Shown: positions 48,160-58,580, counted from the first letter of the stretch. The stretch: 64,000 nucleotides of DNA from Polaromonas sp. P2-4 (GCA_024703855.1 CP087965.1:504001-568000), one strand, 5' to 3'. The notes: generated by a model from the letters alone, not told the origin. Numbers and translations: made by a program.

Positions 48160-48433
48160 TGAACACGACGGCAACTGCAGTTGTGCTGCGTGTCACGGCG
48201 GCGCTGCTCGGCGGCTACGCCTTCAGCGCCGCCCTGGTGGCCCTGCTCGCCGCCGCGCTGCCGCTGGCGGGCATGGCACGCAGCGAAGCCGTGGTGCTGG
48301 CCGCGATGCTGGGCTTTTGCTCTACCTGCTGGTGCTGTTGTGGGCCTTCAGCGTGCGCAGCCTCGCGCGGCTGTGGGCCGGGCTGGCTGGCGCAAGCGTG
48401 CTTGCGTATGGCTTGCTTCAGTTGATTCGATAA
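48159..48433 (+). CDS. DUF3649-type small membrane protein (one frameshift)
   Basis: About 90 residues, two to three membrane spans: VVLRVTAALLGGYAFSAALV, ALLAAALPLAGMARSEAVVL and, after correcting one base near 48315, LGFLLYLLVLLWAFSVRSLA, ending YGLLQLIR. The gene order receptor - DUF3649 - PepSY protein - DUF3325 is a recurrent set next to TonB-dependent receptors, which is the main basis for the call. Function unknown; inner membrane. Confidence 0.7.
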
Positions 48434-48461
48434 AGCGTAAACACGTAAAAGGACTTTCGCG

Positions 48462-50059
48462 ATGGAACCAACTTTCCGCAAATCCATGGCCCGGTTGCAC
48501 ACCTGGGCCGGGGTGGTGATTGGCAGCCTGCTGTTCGCCATTTTCTGGATGGGCACGCTCAGCGTGTTCGACCGCGAAATCGACCGCTGGATGATGCCGG
48601 CCACGCGGCTTTCATCGGCCGCGCTTCAGCAGCCTGTCAAGCTGGACGGCGCCATCACCGAGCAAGCCCAGCGTCTCACCCAGGGCGCGCCGCAATGGTT
48701 CATTCGCCTGCCCAGCGAGCGCATACCCGCCGTGGAGTTGCGCTGGCGCAATGCCAAGGGCGACAACGAGCGCCGCTACCTGCACCCGCAAACCGGCGCG
48801 CTGCTGGAACACATGGAAACGCTGGCGGGCACCGGCTTCATTTTTCCATTTCACTACAGCCTGCACCTCAAGTGGATGGACGTGGGCTACTGGCTGGTGG
48901 GGCTGGCGGGCATGACCATGATGCTGCTGGTCGTGAGCGGCGCCATCATCCATCGCAAGATCTTTGCGGACTTCTTTTGTTCCGCCCCAAAAAACACATG
49001 CAACGCGCCAGCCTGGACCTGCACAACCTCACCGGCGTGCTGGCCATGCCGTTTCATTTTGTGATTGCGCTGTCGGGCATCGTGATTCTTTTCAGCATCT
49101 ACTGGCCCAGCGCCCACCATGCCGCTTACCCGCAAGCCAAGGACGCACGGCAGGCTTTCCTGGCCGAGGGTTTTGGCCAATATCGCCGCGCCAAGGCCAA
49201 CACACCCGGCCAACCGCTGGCCTCGCTGGATGCCATGCTGGCCAGCGCCGAGGCGCAATGGCAAGGCGGCAAGGCCAACTTCATACGCGTCTGGCACCCC
49301 GGTGACACCAACAGCTATGTGGAGCTGCGCCTGCAGCCATGCCGATACGGTGACGATGAACCTCGACCAGCTCTACCTGGACGCAGCAACCGGCACGGTG
49401 CTCAAGCGCTTCGAGGCCGCGCCGGTCATGACGGTGCAGCGCTTTGTCAGCGGCCTGCACTTCATCCAGTTCGAGCACTGGCTGCTGCGCTGGTTGTACT
49501 TTCTGGGCGGCCTGTCGGGCTGCGTGCTGATCGCCACCGGCTTTTTGTTCTGGCTTGAATCACGCCGCGCCAGCCACGCCAAAAAGGCCTGGCTGGGGTG
49601 CGGGTGGTGGAGGCGCTGACGGTGTTCAGCGTGCCGGGCCTGATCATCGCCACGCTGGTGTTTTTCATCACCAACCGGCTGCTGCCGCTGGACGCCAGCC
49701 TGGCGGGCTACGGCCGCGCCGCACTGGAAATGGGGGCCTTCTACCTGGCCTGGCTGGCTACGCTGGCCCATGCCGCACTGCGCAAGCGCGCGGCGTGGCG
49801 CGAACAAGCCTGGGGCCTGGCCGGGCTGGCCTTGCTGGCGGTAATGCTGAACTGGGCCACCACTGGCCAGCACCTCGCACATACGCTGGGGCACGGGCTG
49901 TGGGCGGTGGCGGGCATGGACTTGGCTCTGCTGGCCGCTGCGGGCCTGGCGGCGGTCACGGCCCGGCATCTCACAGGCAAGGCGGCCCATGCACAACGCT
50001 CAATGGCGGCCGCCCCACAAGCCGCGTTGAGTGCCAAAGGCAGCACCAGCCATGCGTGA
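48462..50059 (+). CDS. PepSY-associated transmembrane protein (three frameshifts)
   Basis: About 530 residues with several membrane spans. Start MEPTFRKSMARLHTWAGVVI contains the conserved RLHTWAG of PepSY_TM proteins. Then come a periplasmic PepSY-like stretch, FIFPFHYSLHLKWMDVGYWL, VGLAGMTMMLLVVSGAIIHR, SLDLHNLTGVLAMPFHFVIA, LSGIVILFSIYWPSAHHA and GLHFIQFEHWLLRWLYFLGG. These His-rich spans resemble flavin/heme-linked inner-membrane ferric reductases, and reduction of ferri-siderophores is the usual proposal. Frame changes near 48975, 49340 and 49595. The last 150 residues are four further spans ending in an Ala-rich tail. Confidence 0.8.
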
Positions 50060-50414
50060 GGTCCTCTTGACACTCGCCGCCTGCATATTTGCCCTGCTGG
50101 GCTTTGCGCTGCTGGCCCTGAGCCAGCAGCGCCATCTTGAACGTGTTTTTGAATCAAATAGGCCTCCAGCCCAGAACATACGGGCGCAACGTGCTATTGG
50201 TTTTATAGCAATCGGTTCAAATCTTCCGATTTGCATCAGCACCCAGGGCGCCAGCTTCGGCAGCCTGCTATGGGTGATATTGATTTGCGCCGCCGCCATG
50301 GCCGTTGCCTTGACGCTGACCTGGCGGCCTGGCTGGCTGCGTGGCCTGCGCAGCCTGCTTTACCTGTGTTACCTGCTTGTGCCGCCCAGGCGTGGCATGC
50401 ACACCCGTTTTTAA
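50052..50414 (+). CDS. DUF3325-type small membrane protein with an in-frame repeat insertion
   Basis: About 120 residues, intact. It starts MREVLLTLAACIFALLGFAL and overlaps the PepSY gene by 8 bp. Spans are VLLTLAACIFALLGFALLAL and SLLWVILICAAAMAVALTL; the loop SQQRHLERVF is DUF3325-like. Between LERVF and STQGASFGSL lie about 26 residues (ESNRPPAQNIRAQRAIGFIA...) encoded by dispersed repeat copy H, absent in a typical member of about 95 residues. The insertion keeps the frame. Confidence 0.72.
   Translation: MREVLLTLAACIFALLGFALLALSQQRHLERVFESNRPPAQNIRAQRAIGFIAIGSNLPICISTQGASFGSLLWVILICAAAMAVALTLTWRPGWLRGLRSLLYLCYLLVPPRRGMHTRF
50155..50214 (-). repeat. dispersed palindromic repeat, copy H (inside DUF3325 gene)
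   Basis: Minus strand: TTGCTATAAAACCAATAGCA, then CGTTGCGCCCGTATGTTCTG and GGCTGGAGGCCTATTTG. This is nearly the full model seen in copy D, in the opposite orientation, and lies wholly inside a coding frame. Confidence 0.75.
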
Positions 50415-50435
50415 CTCTGTCAAAGGAAAATTCCC

Positions 50436-51638
50436 ATGAAGCACTTTGCCATCGCAGCGAGCCTCGCGGCTCTTGCCTCCTTGCCGCTCACGGCCCTTGC
50501 CCAGGCTGCGCCTGCGGCGGTTTCCGTTGCCGCAGCACCTGTCAATGCGGTGTCGTTTAACGCGGTCGCCCTGCACTATGGTGAGCTGGTGCATGCCAGT
50601 TATGCCGACACGCGGCAAACCGCCCTGGCCATGCAGCGCGCCATTGCCGCCTTCGTCAAGTCGCCTTCAGCCGATGCGCTGGCGGCGGCCCGCAAGGCCT
50701 GGCTTGAAAGCGCGAGTTTTACGGCCAGACCGAGGCCTTTCGCTTCTATGGCGGGCCCATCGACGACGGCAACGGCCCCGAAGGCCGCATCAATGCCTGG
50801 CCCATGGACGAGTCTTTTGTCGATGGCATCCAGGGCAAGCCCAACACCGGGCTCATCAACAACCGCAAATTCGTCATCAGCAAAAGCAGCCTGGCCCGAC
50901 AAAACGAGCGCGGCGGTGAAGAGAACATTGCAACCGGCTGGCACGCCATTGAATACCTGCTGTGGGGGCAAGACCAGTCAGAAACCGGGCCAGGCAATCG
51001 CAGCTTTGAAGACTTTGTGGACGGCAAGGCGCCCAATGCCGACCGCCGCCGCCAGTACCTCACGGCAGCCACTGAGCTGCTGCTTGACGACCTGAGCCTT
51101 CTGGAAAAAGCCTGGGCGCCTGGGGTCAAGAACAACTACCGCGCCAAATTTGACAAGGGCGGCAAGGAATCCGTGCGCAAGATGCTGGTCGGGCTGGGCT
51201 CGCTGTCGCGCGGCGAACTCGCGGGCGAACGGCTGGAAGTGGCGCTCAACAGCCAGGACCAGGAAGACGAGCATTCCTGCTTCTCAGACAACACGCACCG
51301 CGATGTGGTCAACAACGCCAAGGGCATCCAGAACGTTTGGCTGGGGGACTACCAGCGCGCCAATGGCAGCATGCTGAAAGGCCCGTCCCTGCGCGATCTG
51401 GTGGCCGCCAAAAACACGGCACTGGCCGACAAAACCACAAAGCAAATCGAAGCCTCTGTGGCCTGCAGCCGGCACCATTCAAGCACCGTTTGACCGCGAA
51501 ATTGTGGGCGCCAAGGATGCGCCTGGCCGCCAGCGTATCCAGAAAACCATTGACAGCCTCACCCTGCAGAGCAAGGACCTCGTGACGGTAGCCACCGCCC
51601 TGGGCATTACCAAGCTCACGCTTGCCAGCCCGAAGTGA
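50436..51638 (+). CDS. imelysin-family iron-regulated protein (peptidase M75-like; two frameshifts)
   Basis: About 400 residues. Signal peptide MKHFAIAASLAALASLPLTA, LAQ. Imelysin features: HYGELVHASYADTRQTALAM, FVDGIQGKPNTGLINN and the GxHxxE motif in GWHAIEYLLWGQDQSETGPG. The C-terminal half holds SFEDFVDGKAPNADRRRQYL and EHSCFSDNTHRDVVNNAKGI, as in IrpA-like proteins. Frame changes near 50717 and 51465; the corrected end is TALGITKLTLASPK. These periplasmic proteins are iron-regulated and thought to bind iron or heme, not to be active peptidases. Followed by a DUF1111 gene 15 bp on. Confidence 0.86.
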
Positions 51639-51653
51639 CCATGGATCAAAACA

Positions 51654-53111
51654 ATGGGTAAAACGATGCGTAAGTACGTTGCCATGGCGCTGGCTGCAGG
51701 CAGCGCCGGCTTGGCCATTGCTGCCGGTTCGGCCACCCACAGCGACGACAGACAAGCCGAGGGCGAGCTGACCGGCGGCGACACGACGGTGTACGCGACA
51801 GGCCGCAACGCCTTTTCCTTCCCGGCGGCCAACCTCGGCGATGAGGAGAGGACGCGCTTCGTGATCGGGAATTCGTTTTTCAAGCGCAACTGGGTCGAGG
51901 CGCCGGCCTCCACCACGGCGCGTGACGGGCTGGGGCCGCACTTTATTGCCCGTTCCTGCGCCGGCTGCCATGCGGCGGACGGGCGCGGCCAGCCGCCGCA
52001 AATCCGCAACCGGCTGGGGCAGCACAACCCCGCTGTCGATCTGTTGCTGCGTTTGTCGATTCCAGGCACGCGCCGACCCGAAAGCGGGCATAGTGCCCGA
52101 GCCCGTGTACGGCGACCAGTTCAACAATGCCGCCGTGCAGGGCGTGAAACCTGAAGGCGAAGTGCATATCAGCCTCTCGCCCGTACGCGGCCGGTTTGCC
52201 GACGGCACGCCTTACACCTTGCAAAAGCCCGCCTACAGTTTTCGCCAGCTGGGCTACGGGCCGATGCGAGCCGATGTGATGGTCAGCCCGCGCATTGCGC
52301 CACAACTGATAGGCGCAGGTTTGCTGGAAGCCATCGCCCAGGCTGATATTGTGGGCAATGCCGCCAGGCAGGCCGCCACACCCGGCCCCATCAAGGGCCA
52401 GCCCAACCGGGTCTGGGACGCGTTTGCCGAACGTGAAATGACAGGGCGCTTTGGCTGGAAGGCCAACGTGGCGACGCTGGCGCATCAAACCGCCGGGGCC
52501 TTTCGGGGTGATGTGGGCATTACCTCTGCAAGATTTCCAGACGAAAGCTGCACCCCGGCTCAAACCGATTGCCTGAAGGCGCCAAGAGGCGATCAAGGCG
52601 TGCAGGGCAAGGCGGTCGAGATTGACGACAAGACGCTGGGCGATGTGGTGTTCTACCAGGCCACGCTATCGCCGCCCGCGCGCCGCAATGTCCAGGACGT
52701 TCAGGTACTGCGCGGGCAGCAGCTCTTTGCGCAAGCCCAGTGCGCCGCCTGCCATCGGCCGACCTATGTGACCCAGGAGGGACCTTTTCCGCGCCTGACC
52801 AGCAAAGCGCTCAACGGGCAACGCATCTGGCCTTACACCGATTTGCTGCTGCACGACATGGGTTCTGGCCTGGCCGATGGGCGGCCGGATTTCCAGGCCA
52901 ACGGACGCCAATGGAAAACACCGCCGCTGTGGGGCATAGGCCTGATCAAGGATGTCAACAACCACAACCGCCTGCTGCACGACGGCCGCGCCCGGGGGTG
53001 TTGGAAGCCATCCTGTGGCACGGTGGCGAGGCGCAGGCCAGCCAGCAGCAGGTGCTCAAAATGAACCAAGCTGAGCGCGATGCCTTGGTGAAATTTGTGG
53101 AGTCGCTATGA
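51654..53111 (+). CDS. di-heme oxidoreductase-like c-type cytochrome (DUF1111; two frameshifts)
   Basis: About 486 residues with a signal peptide (MRKYVAMALAAGSAGLAIAA). Two heme-c sites: ARSCAGCHAADGRGQPPQIR and AQAQCAACHRPTYVTQEGPF. Other family segments are GNSFFKRNWVEAPASTTARD, NRVWDAFAEREMTGRFGWKA and YTDLLLHDMGSGLADGRPDF, then LLHDGRARG. DUF1111 proteins form a conserved set with imelysins and DUF1513 in iron-regulated operons; the reaction is unknown, and thiol oxidation or iron redox has been proposed. Frame changes near 52070 and 52995. Start either 51654 or the ATG at 51666. Confidence 0.85.
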
Positions 53112-54220
53112 GGCAATTTTTCAGCCTCGTCCGCAGCCGTGTTGTCTTCGGTATCGGCGCTTTGGCCCTGCTGGCAACCGGCCACACCAGCGCGCAGCCG
53201 GTGCCCGCCAACGTGGCCGTGCCCTTTTACACGCCGCCCGCGTTCATGTACGGCGTGCACCGCCACTGGTACGCACCGCGTTCGGCAGAATTTGCCGCAC
53301 AGGCCGACGCACTGGCACCGGCAATAGCGCAGTTGTGCAGCGCCAATGCCGCCACGGCCGCGGACGCACTGCAGCGTACGCGCGCCCAGTGGCAAGCCAG
53401 CGTGACCGCCTGGGACCGCCTGGCGGCGGTGGCCATAGGCCCGCTGCTGCAGCGCCGCTCGCAGCGCCAGATCGACTTCGCGCCCACGCGGCCCGAGCTG
53501 ATCGAACGCGCCATCCGCAGCGCGCCAGCCGACGCCCTGGCGATGGAGCGCATCGGCACGCCCGCCAAGGGCTTCCCGGCGCTCGAGTGGCTGCTGTGGA
53601 CAAGCCCACTTGCACTTGATTTGCCCCACTCGCCCGCCTGCCGCTATGCGCAGCAGCTGGCACTCGAAATCAGCGAAGAAGCCAGGGCGCTGGCCCAGGC
53701 CTTCGGCGAACTGGCGGCGCGCGACTGGCTGGCCGATGAAGAAGCCGCTGCGCCCGCCATGGGCGAGATGGTGAACCAGTGGGTCGGCGGCCTGGAACGC
53801 CTGCGCTGGGCCCAGATGGAAAAGCCCCTGCGCAGCACCGGCCAGGGCGGGCACAACGCGCCGATGTTTCCGCGCAGCGCCAGCGGCACCACCGCGCAGA
53901 GCTGGGCCGCGCAATGGGAAGGCATCCGTTCGCTGGCCGTGGCGTTGGAGCGGCAGGCTCCCGAGCCGGGCCAGGGGCTGGTTGCACTGGAGACTTACCT
54001 GCGCGGCCGCGGCCTCAACCCGCTGGCCGGCAAGCTCGCCGCGACTGTGCAGCAGGTCCAGCAAGCGCTGCCGGCGGCCACGCCCTCCGTGACACCCGCG
54101 GGTAGCGCGGGGCTGCTCACCGCAACAAAGTCGCTGGGCAAGCTCAAGCGCCTGGCCGAGGCCGAAGTCGCACCGGCCCTGGAAGTCAATATCGGCTTTT
54201 CCGATGCCGACGGCGATTAA
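53108..54220 (+). CDS. second imelysin-family protein
   Basis: An intact 370-residue protein with a signal peptide (FSLVRSRVVFGIGALALLAT, ending TSAQ). It has imelysin-type helices (QRTRAQWQASVTAWDRLAAV, IGTPAKGFPALEWLLWTSPL), but the GxHxxE position reads GFPALE, lacking the His. Also QGGHNAPMFPRSASGTTAQS and LAGKLAATVQQVQQALPA. Its ATG overlaps the DUF1111 stop (ATGA). Operon position and fold suggest a periplasmic partner of the first imelysin and the di-heme protein, with a divergent metal site. Confidence 0.82.
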   Translation: MRQFFSLVRSRVVFGIGALALLATGHTSAQPVPANVAVPFYTPPAFMYGVHRHWYAPRSAEFAAQADALAPAIAQLCSANAATAADALQRTRAQWQASVTAWDRLAAVAIGPLLQRRSQRQIDFAPTRPELIERAIRSAPADALAMERIGTPAKGFPALEWLLWTSPLALDLPHSPACRYAQQLALEISEEARALAQAFGELAARDWLADEEAAAPAMGEMVNQWVGGLERLRWAQMEKPLRSTGQGGHNAPMFPRSASGTTAQSWAAQWEGIRSLAVALERQAPEPGQGLVALETYLRGRGLNPLAGKLAATVQQVQQALPAATPSVTPAGSAGLLTATKSLGKLKRLAEAEVAPALEVNIGFSDADGD

Positions 54221-54224
54221 AGCC

Positions 54225-55347
54225 ATGGGTCTGAACCGCCGCCAATGGCTGGCGCGCGGCGCGGCTCTCGCTGTCGGCGGCACCGCGTTGCAGCCGGCCC
54301 TGGCAACCGCCTCAATGCCAGCAATGCCCACCACGCGTTTTGCCGCAGCATGGCAAGCCGACGCCGGCTACCAGGTCGGCCTGCTGGAGCGCAGCGGACC
54401 GGCCCTCGCGGTGCGCGCCGCGCTCGATGTGCCGACGCGGGCCCACGGCCTGTGGCAGGAAGCCGGCGGCACGCTGCTGGCTGTCGCGCGGCGACCCGGC
54501 GACTGGCTGCTGCGCTGGCAACCCGACGGCCGGGCGCTGGCCTGGGCCTGGATAGAGGCTGACCGCGCCTTCAACGGCCATGTGATCAGCAGCGCCGACG
54601 GCCGGCATGTGTTCACGACCGAAACCGATCTTGAAACCGGCCAGGGCCTGATCGGCGTGCGCGATGCCACCTCTTTGCAAAAACTGGCCTAATGGCCAAC
54701 TCACGGTATGGACCCACACGAGTTGCTGCAGGGCGCCGACGGCAGCCTGATGGTGGCCAATGGCGGCATCCCCACCTTGCCCGGAAACCGGTCGGCTGAA
54801 GCTGAAGCTGGACCGCATGGACTCGTCCCTGGTGCGACTGGACCCGGAGCGGGGCACGCTGCTCGGCCAATGGCGCCTCGATGACGCCAGGCTGAGCTTG
54901 CGCCACATGGCGTGGGGTCAGAACGGTGTTGGCCCTGCAGGCCCTGCAGGTCGTATGCTCGGCATCGCACTGCAAGCCGAGCATGCCGACGCCACGCAGA
55001 AGCAAAACGCCCCGGTATTGGCGGTGTTCAGCGGCCAGGCTTTGCACACGGCGGCCGCCCCCCGCGCGCTGGCGGGCTATGGCGGTGACATCGCCTTCGC
55101 GGCCGGGCGCTTTGCCGTGAGCTGCCCGCGCGCCAACGGCGTGGCGCTCTACGACAGCACCGGGCGTTGGCAGACCTTTGCGGCCCTGGACACGGCCTGC
55201 GCGCTGGCGGCGGACCCAGCCCACGCGCTCTCCGTCTGGGCTGGGGGCGAACGGCTGGCACTCGCCTTGCCGGTAGCGAACAGCCGCGAGGCCCCGCCTC
55301 TTGCTATGCAGGTGCGGCTCGACAACCATTGGCTGCTGGCAGCCTGA
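54225..55347 (+). CDS. DUF1513 family protein with Tat-type signal (two frameshifts)
   Basis: About 373 residues. The start MGLNRRQWLARGAALAVGGT is a twin-arginine-like signal (NRRQWL) followed by a hydrophobic stretch. Mature repeats such as RAHGLWQEAGGTLLAVARRP, RAFNGHVISSADGRHVFTTE and HGMDPHELLQGADGSLMVAN suggest a beta-propeller; the HGxDPHE segment is characteristic of DUF1513. Frame changes near 54690 and 54780. Last gene of the imelysin-DUF1111-imelysin-DUF1513 set; function unknown, probably periplasmic. Confidence 0.82.
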
Positions 55348-55418
55348 GCCCATCCGGAACGACGCCAACGCCTGTGTTTTGAGCGTTGTTTTTTGGAGAT
55401 TAATCCTTTTATGGCAAA

Positions 55419-55433
55419 TGAGACTGATTCCTA
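55419..55433 (+). promoter_or_regulatory. Fur-box-like sequence upstream of the second siderophore receptor
   Basis: TGAGACTGATTCCTA inside GCAAATGAGACTGATTCCTA-TTTGC matches the Fur 7-1-7 consensus at about 9 of 14 positions and is flanked by the inverted GCAAAT/ATTTGC. A very similar sequence lies at 58781 before bfd. Confidence 0.5.
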
Positions 55434-55569
55434 TTTGCGTTACACTTTGTGCCGAACTTTATCAGCCAGCCAACTCGCGCCCCTCCAGGGATAGCTTCGA
55501 GCACAGCCAAGCTATTTTTCCTGAAACACGGTCCGCCGCATCAAGGCCGGACCACGCTTGGAGGCCATC

Positions 55570-57870
55570 TTGGCACACCCTTCCGCTCGCGCCGCACGCT
55601 CTGCGCGAAACAAAAAAGCCCGCTTAGGCGGCGTTGACAACTTCTCACCCGCAGCCCTCTCGGTAACAAGCACCCCGGCATCGTCCAGCCAGGCCCTGCT
55701 GCCGCTGGGCGCGCTGATGCTGGCAGTTTCGGTGTCAGGCTGGGCGCAAAGCGTTACGCCCTCTCCCAGCACAGGCGACACCCCCGCCGCCGCATCCAAG
55801 CAGGCCGAAGGCAAATCCCTGGCGCCGGTGACCATCACTGGCGCGCGTGACCGCGAGAACCAGACATACCAAAGCGGCATCACCAGCGTCGGCAAAGTGC
55901 CCGTACCCGCCAAAGACATTCCGCAATCACTGACCGTGGTGAATGACAAACTGATTCATGACCAGGGCAAGGACAGCTTCAAGAGCGCACTGGAAAACGT
56001 CATCGGCATCACCTTTGAGGCGGGCGAAGGCGGCCGGGTCGGCGACAACATCCGCCTGCGCGGTTTCAGCGCAGCCGGCGACATCTACCAGGACGGCATG
56101 CGCGACATCGCGCAGTACAACCACGACACCTTCAACGTGGAGCGCATCGAAGTGCTGCGCGGTGCGGCCTCCATGCTGTTTGGCCGCGGTTCCACCGGCG
56201 GCATCATCAACCAGGTCAGCAAGCAGCCGCGCCTGATCACCGAGCACGAGGTCAACGCCACCATTGGCACCAACGGCTACCAACGCTACCAGGGCGACTT
56301 CAACTTCAAGCTGGCTGATGATGCTGCCCTGCGCATCAACGCCATGGCCACGGACAGCGACGGGCGCGGTGACAACGCCGGTGCCTCCACGCACCGCCGT
56401 GGCCTGGCGCTGGACTACCGTTTTGGCATAGGCACCGCCAACGAATTCCAGATCAGCTACTACCACCTGCATTACAACGACAAACCCGACTGGGGTTTTG
56501 CGTGGTTCAACACCCGTCCCGCACCGTCACCGACCAACAAGTACTGGTATGGCCTGGACACCGACTTCCAGAACGACAAGGCGGATGCCGTGACCTTGTC
56601 GCACACCCACCGCTGGACCGACGGCAGCAGCCTGAAAACCACGCTGCGCGATGGCTACTACTCGCGCGCCATGTGGGCCACGCAATCGAGCTTTGCGGCG
56701 GGCACCACGGTTGCCAACCTGAACGCCAACACCATCGTCAATCGCCGCAGCAACGCCAAAGCGGGCAAGGAGCACCACACCTTCCTGCAAACCGACTACC
56801 TCACCAGCACAAACTGGTTTGGCCGCAAGAACAACCTGCTGGTGGGCGCCGAATACGCGGTTGAAAATTCCAGCCGCTCGATCTACCCCTTGCTGATCGC
56901 CAACAAGCCGGCCACCACCGTCGGAAACCCAAGCAGTGCCGGCATCAGCAGCATCATGACGGAACGGCTGGCGACACAGTTCAAGGCCACGACGCTGGGC
57001 CTGTATGTGCAGGACACGATTGACCTGACACCTCACTGGAAAGTGGTCGGCGGCTTGCGCCTTGACCGCTTCCAGGGCGACTTTGACCGCTCGGGCAACA
57101 CGGCCCCCAACAACACGCCGCTGTCGCGTTCGGACACCTTGCTCAGCAAACGCCTTGGCGTGATGTTCCAGCCGACGCAGGAGGTCAGCTACTACGCCGC
57201 CTATGGCACTTCGTTCAATACCTCGGGTGACCTGTACCAGTTTGACCCGCAATCGGCCAACACCCCGGCCGAAAGCAGCCGCAACATGGAAATCGGTGCC
57301 AAGTGGGAGCTCTACGATGGCGACCTGTCCTTCCGTATGCCGCTGGCACGCACCGAAAAGTACAACGAGCGCAACACCGACATTGACACGGCCAACAACT
57401 CTTACCTGCTGTCGGGCAAACGCCACACCAATGCGCTCGAATTCGAGATCGCCGGCCGCATCACGCCGCAGTGGGATGTGTTCGCAGGCCTCGGTTTCCT
57501 CAGGGCGAGGATTGACCAGTCCGGTTCCAATCCGGCGGGCCAGCTTGAAGTTGGCCAGAACCCAGGTCTGAGCCCGAGCCGCCAGGCGACCCTGTTCACC
57601 ACCTACCGCATTGGCGACAAATGGCGCGTCGGCGGCGGCTTCACCGCTGTCAGCCAGAACAAGCCCGCCAACAGCGTGACCACCGCCAACCGCGCTCCGG
57701 GCTATGTCAAGGCCGATGCGCTGGTGGAGTACCGCATCAACGAAGGCAACACGCTCAAGCTAAATATCGACAACCTGTTTGACAAGGTCTACTACAACAC
57801 GTTGTACCGCGGCTTTGCGGCGCCGGGCGACGCGCGCTCCGTGCGCGTGACCTTGACCAGCAAGTTCTAA
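55570..57870 (+). CDS. TonB-dependent siderophore receptor, Fiu/CirA-like catecholate type
   Basis: An intact receptor of 766 residues. TTG 55570 is chosen because TTGGAGGCCATC precedes it; an in-frame TTG four codons earlier is the only alternative. Signal region ALLPLGALMLAVSVSGWAQ. Plug: APVTITGARDRENQTYQSG, PAKDIPQSLTVVNDKLIHDQ, NIRLRGFSAAGDIYQDGMRD and LRGAASMLFGRGSTGGIINQ. Barrel: YYAAYGTSFNTSGDLYQFDP, ESSRNMEIGAKWELYDGDLS, ending DARSVRVTLTSKF. Followed by piuC, a common pair in which PiuC accompanies Fiu/PiuA-type receptors. One of the few long genes here with no frameshift. Confidence 0.92.
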   Translation: MAHPSARAARSARNKKARLGGVDNFSPAALSVTSTPASSSQALLPLGALMLAVSVSGWAQSVTPSPSTGDTPAAASKQAEGKSLAPVTITGARDRENQTYQSGITSVGKVPVPAKDIPQSLTVVNDKLIHDQGKDSFKSALENVIGITFEAGEGGRVGDNIRLRGFSAAGDIYQDGMRDIAQYNHDTFNVERIEVLRGAASMLFGRGSTGGIINQVSKQPRLITEHEVNATIGTNGYQRYQGDFNFKLADDAALRINAMATDSDGRGDNAGASTHRRGLALDYRFGIGTANEFQISYYHLHYNDKPDWGFAWFNTRPAPSPTNKYWYGLDTDFQNDKADAVTLSHTHRWTDGSSLKTTLRDGYYSRAMWATQSSFAAGTTVANLNANTIVNRRSNAKAGKEHHTFLQTDYLTSTNWFGRKNNLLVGAEYAVENSSRSIYPLLIANKPATTVGNPSSAGISSIMTERLATQFKATTLGLYVQDTIDLTPHWKVVGGLRLDRFQGDFDRSGNTAPNNTPLSRSDTLLSKRLGVMFQPTQEVSYYAAYGTSFNTSGDLYQFDPQSANTPAESSRNMEIGAKWELYDGDLSFRMPLARTEKYNERNTDIDTANNSYLLSGKRHTNALEFEIAGRITPQWDVFAGLGFLRARIDQSGSNPAGQLEVGQNPGLSPSRQATLFTTYRIGDKWRVGGGFTAVSQNKPANSVTTANRAPGYVKADALVEYRINEGNTLKLNIDNLFDKVYYNTLYRGFAAPGDARSVRVTLTSKF

Positions 57871-57890
57871 ACCTCAGCGTTTTAAACTTC

Positions 57891-57924
57891 GGGCATCCCT
57901 GCCAGGCCAGGGATGCCCTTTTTC
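57891..57924 (+). terminator. terminator hairpin between the receptor and piuC
   Basis: GGGCATCCCTG-CCAGGC-CAGGGATGCCC followed by TTTTTC, 21 bp after the receptor stop. It would partly uncouple piuC from the receptor, since piuC starts only 17 bp further on. Confidence 0.82.
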
Positions 57925-57940
57925 TTTGGAAATCACCACC

Positions 57941-58580
57941 ATGTTGCTTCGCATTCAACAAGCCCTTCAGCCCGACGAATTGGCGCAAGTCCGCCAGCTG
58001 ATTCTGGCGGCCGACTGGGCCGATGGTCGCATCACCGCAGGCAGCCAGAGCGGTGCGGTCAAAAACAACCTGCAATTGCCCGAAGAGTTGCCTGCAGCGC
58101 AACAAGCGCGCCACATCGTGTCGGTTGCCCTGGCCCTGCAACCCGATGTTCGTAACCGGCGCCTTGCCGAAATCGGTCTATCCGCCGCTATTTAACCGCT
58201 ACGGCGGCGATGCCAACAACTTCGGCAACCACATCGACAACGCCGTACGCACGCACGCCGCCACGGCGCGCCATGTGCGCACCGACATTTCATGCACGCT
58301 GTTTCTGAGTGATCCGGCCAGCTACGGCGGCGGCGAGCTGGTGGTGCAGGACACCTATGGCGAGCAGCGCATCAAGTTCGAAGCGGGCGACCTGGTGATG
58401 TACCCGGGCACCTCCGTGCATCGGGTGGAGCCCGTCACACGGGGCGAGCGCCTGGCCTGTTTTTTCTGGATCGAGAGCATGGTCCGCTCAGACGCCCAGC
58501 GCCGCCTTCTGTATGAGATGGACATGGCCATCACCTCACTGCGCCAGAAAGATCTGCAGCGCGCCCGCAGGCGGCCCTGA
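57941..58580 (+). CDS. piuC: PKHD-type Fe(II)/2-oxoglutarate hydroxylase PiuC (one frameshift)
   Basis: About 213 residues. Start [20 protein letters not shown] and [20 protein letters not shown] are PiuC-typical. After one base is corrected near 58146 comes [20 protein letters not shown], with the HxD iron ligands, then [40 protein letters not shown] (distal His and Arg) and [20 protein letters not shown]. Iron-regulated hydroxylase associated with siderophore receptors; its substrate is not established. Confidence 0.9.
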
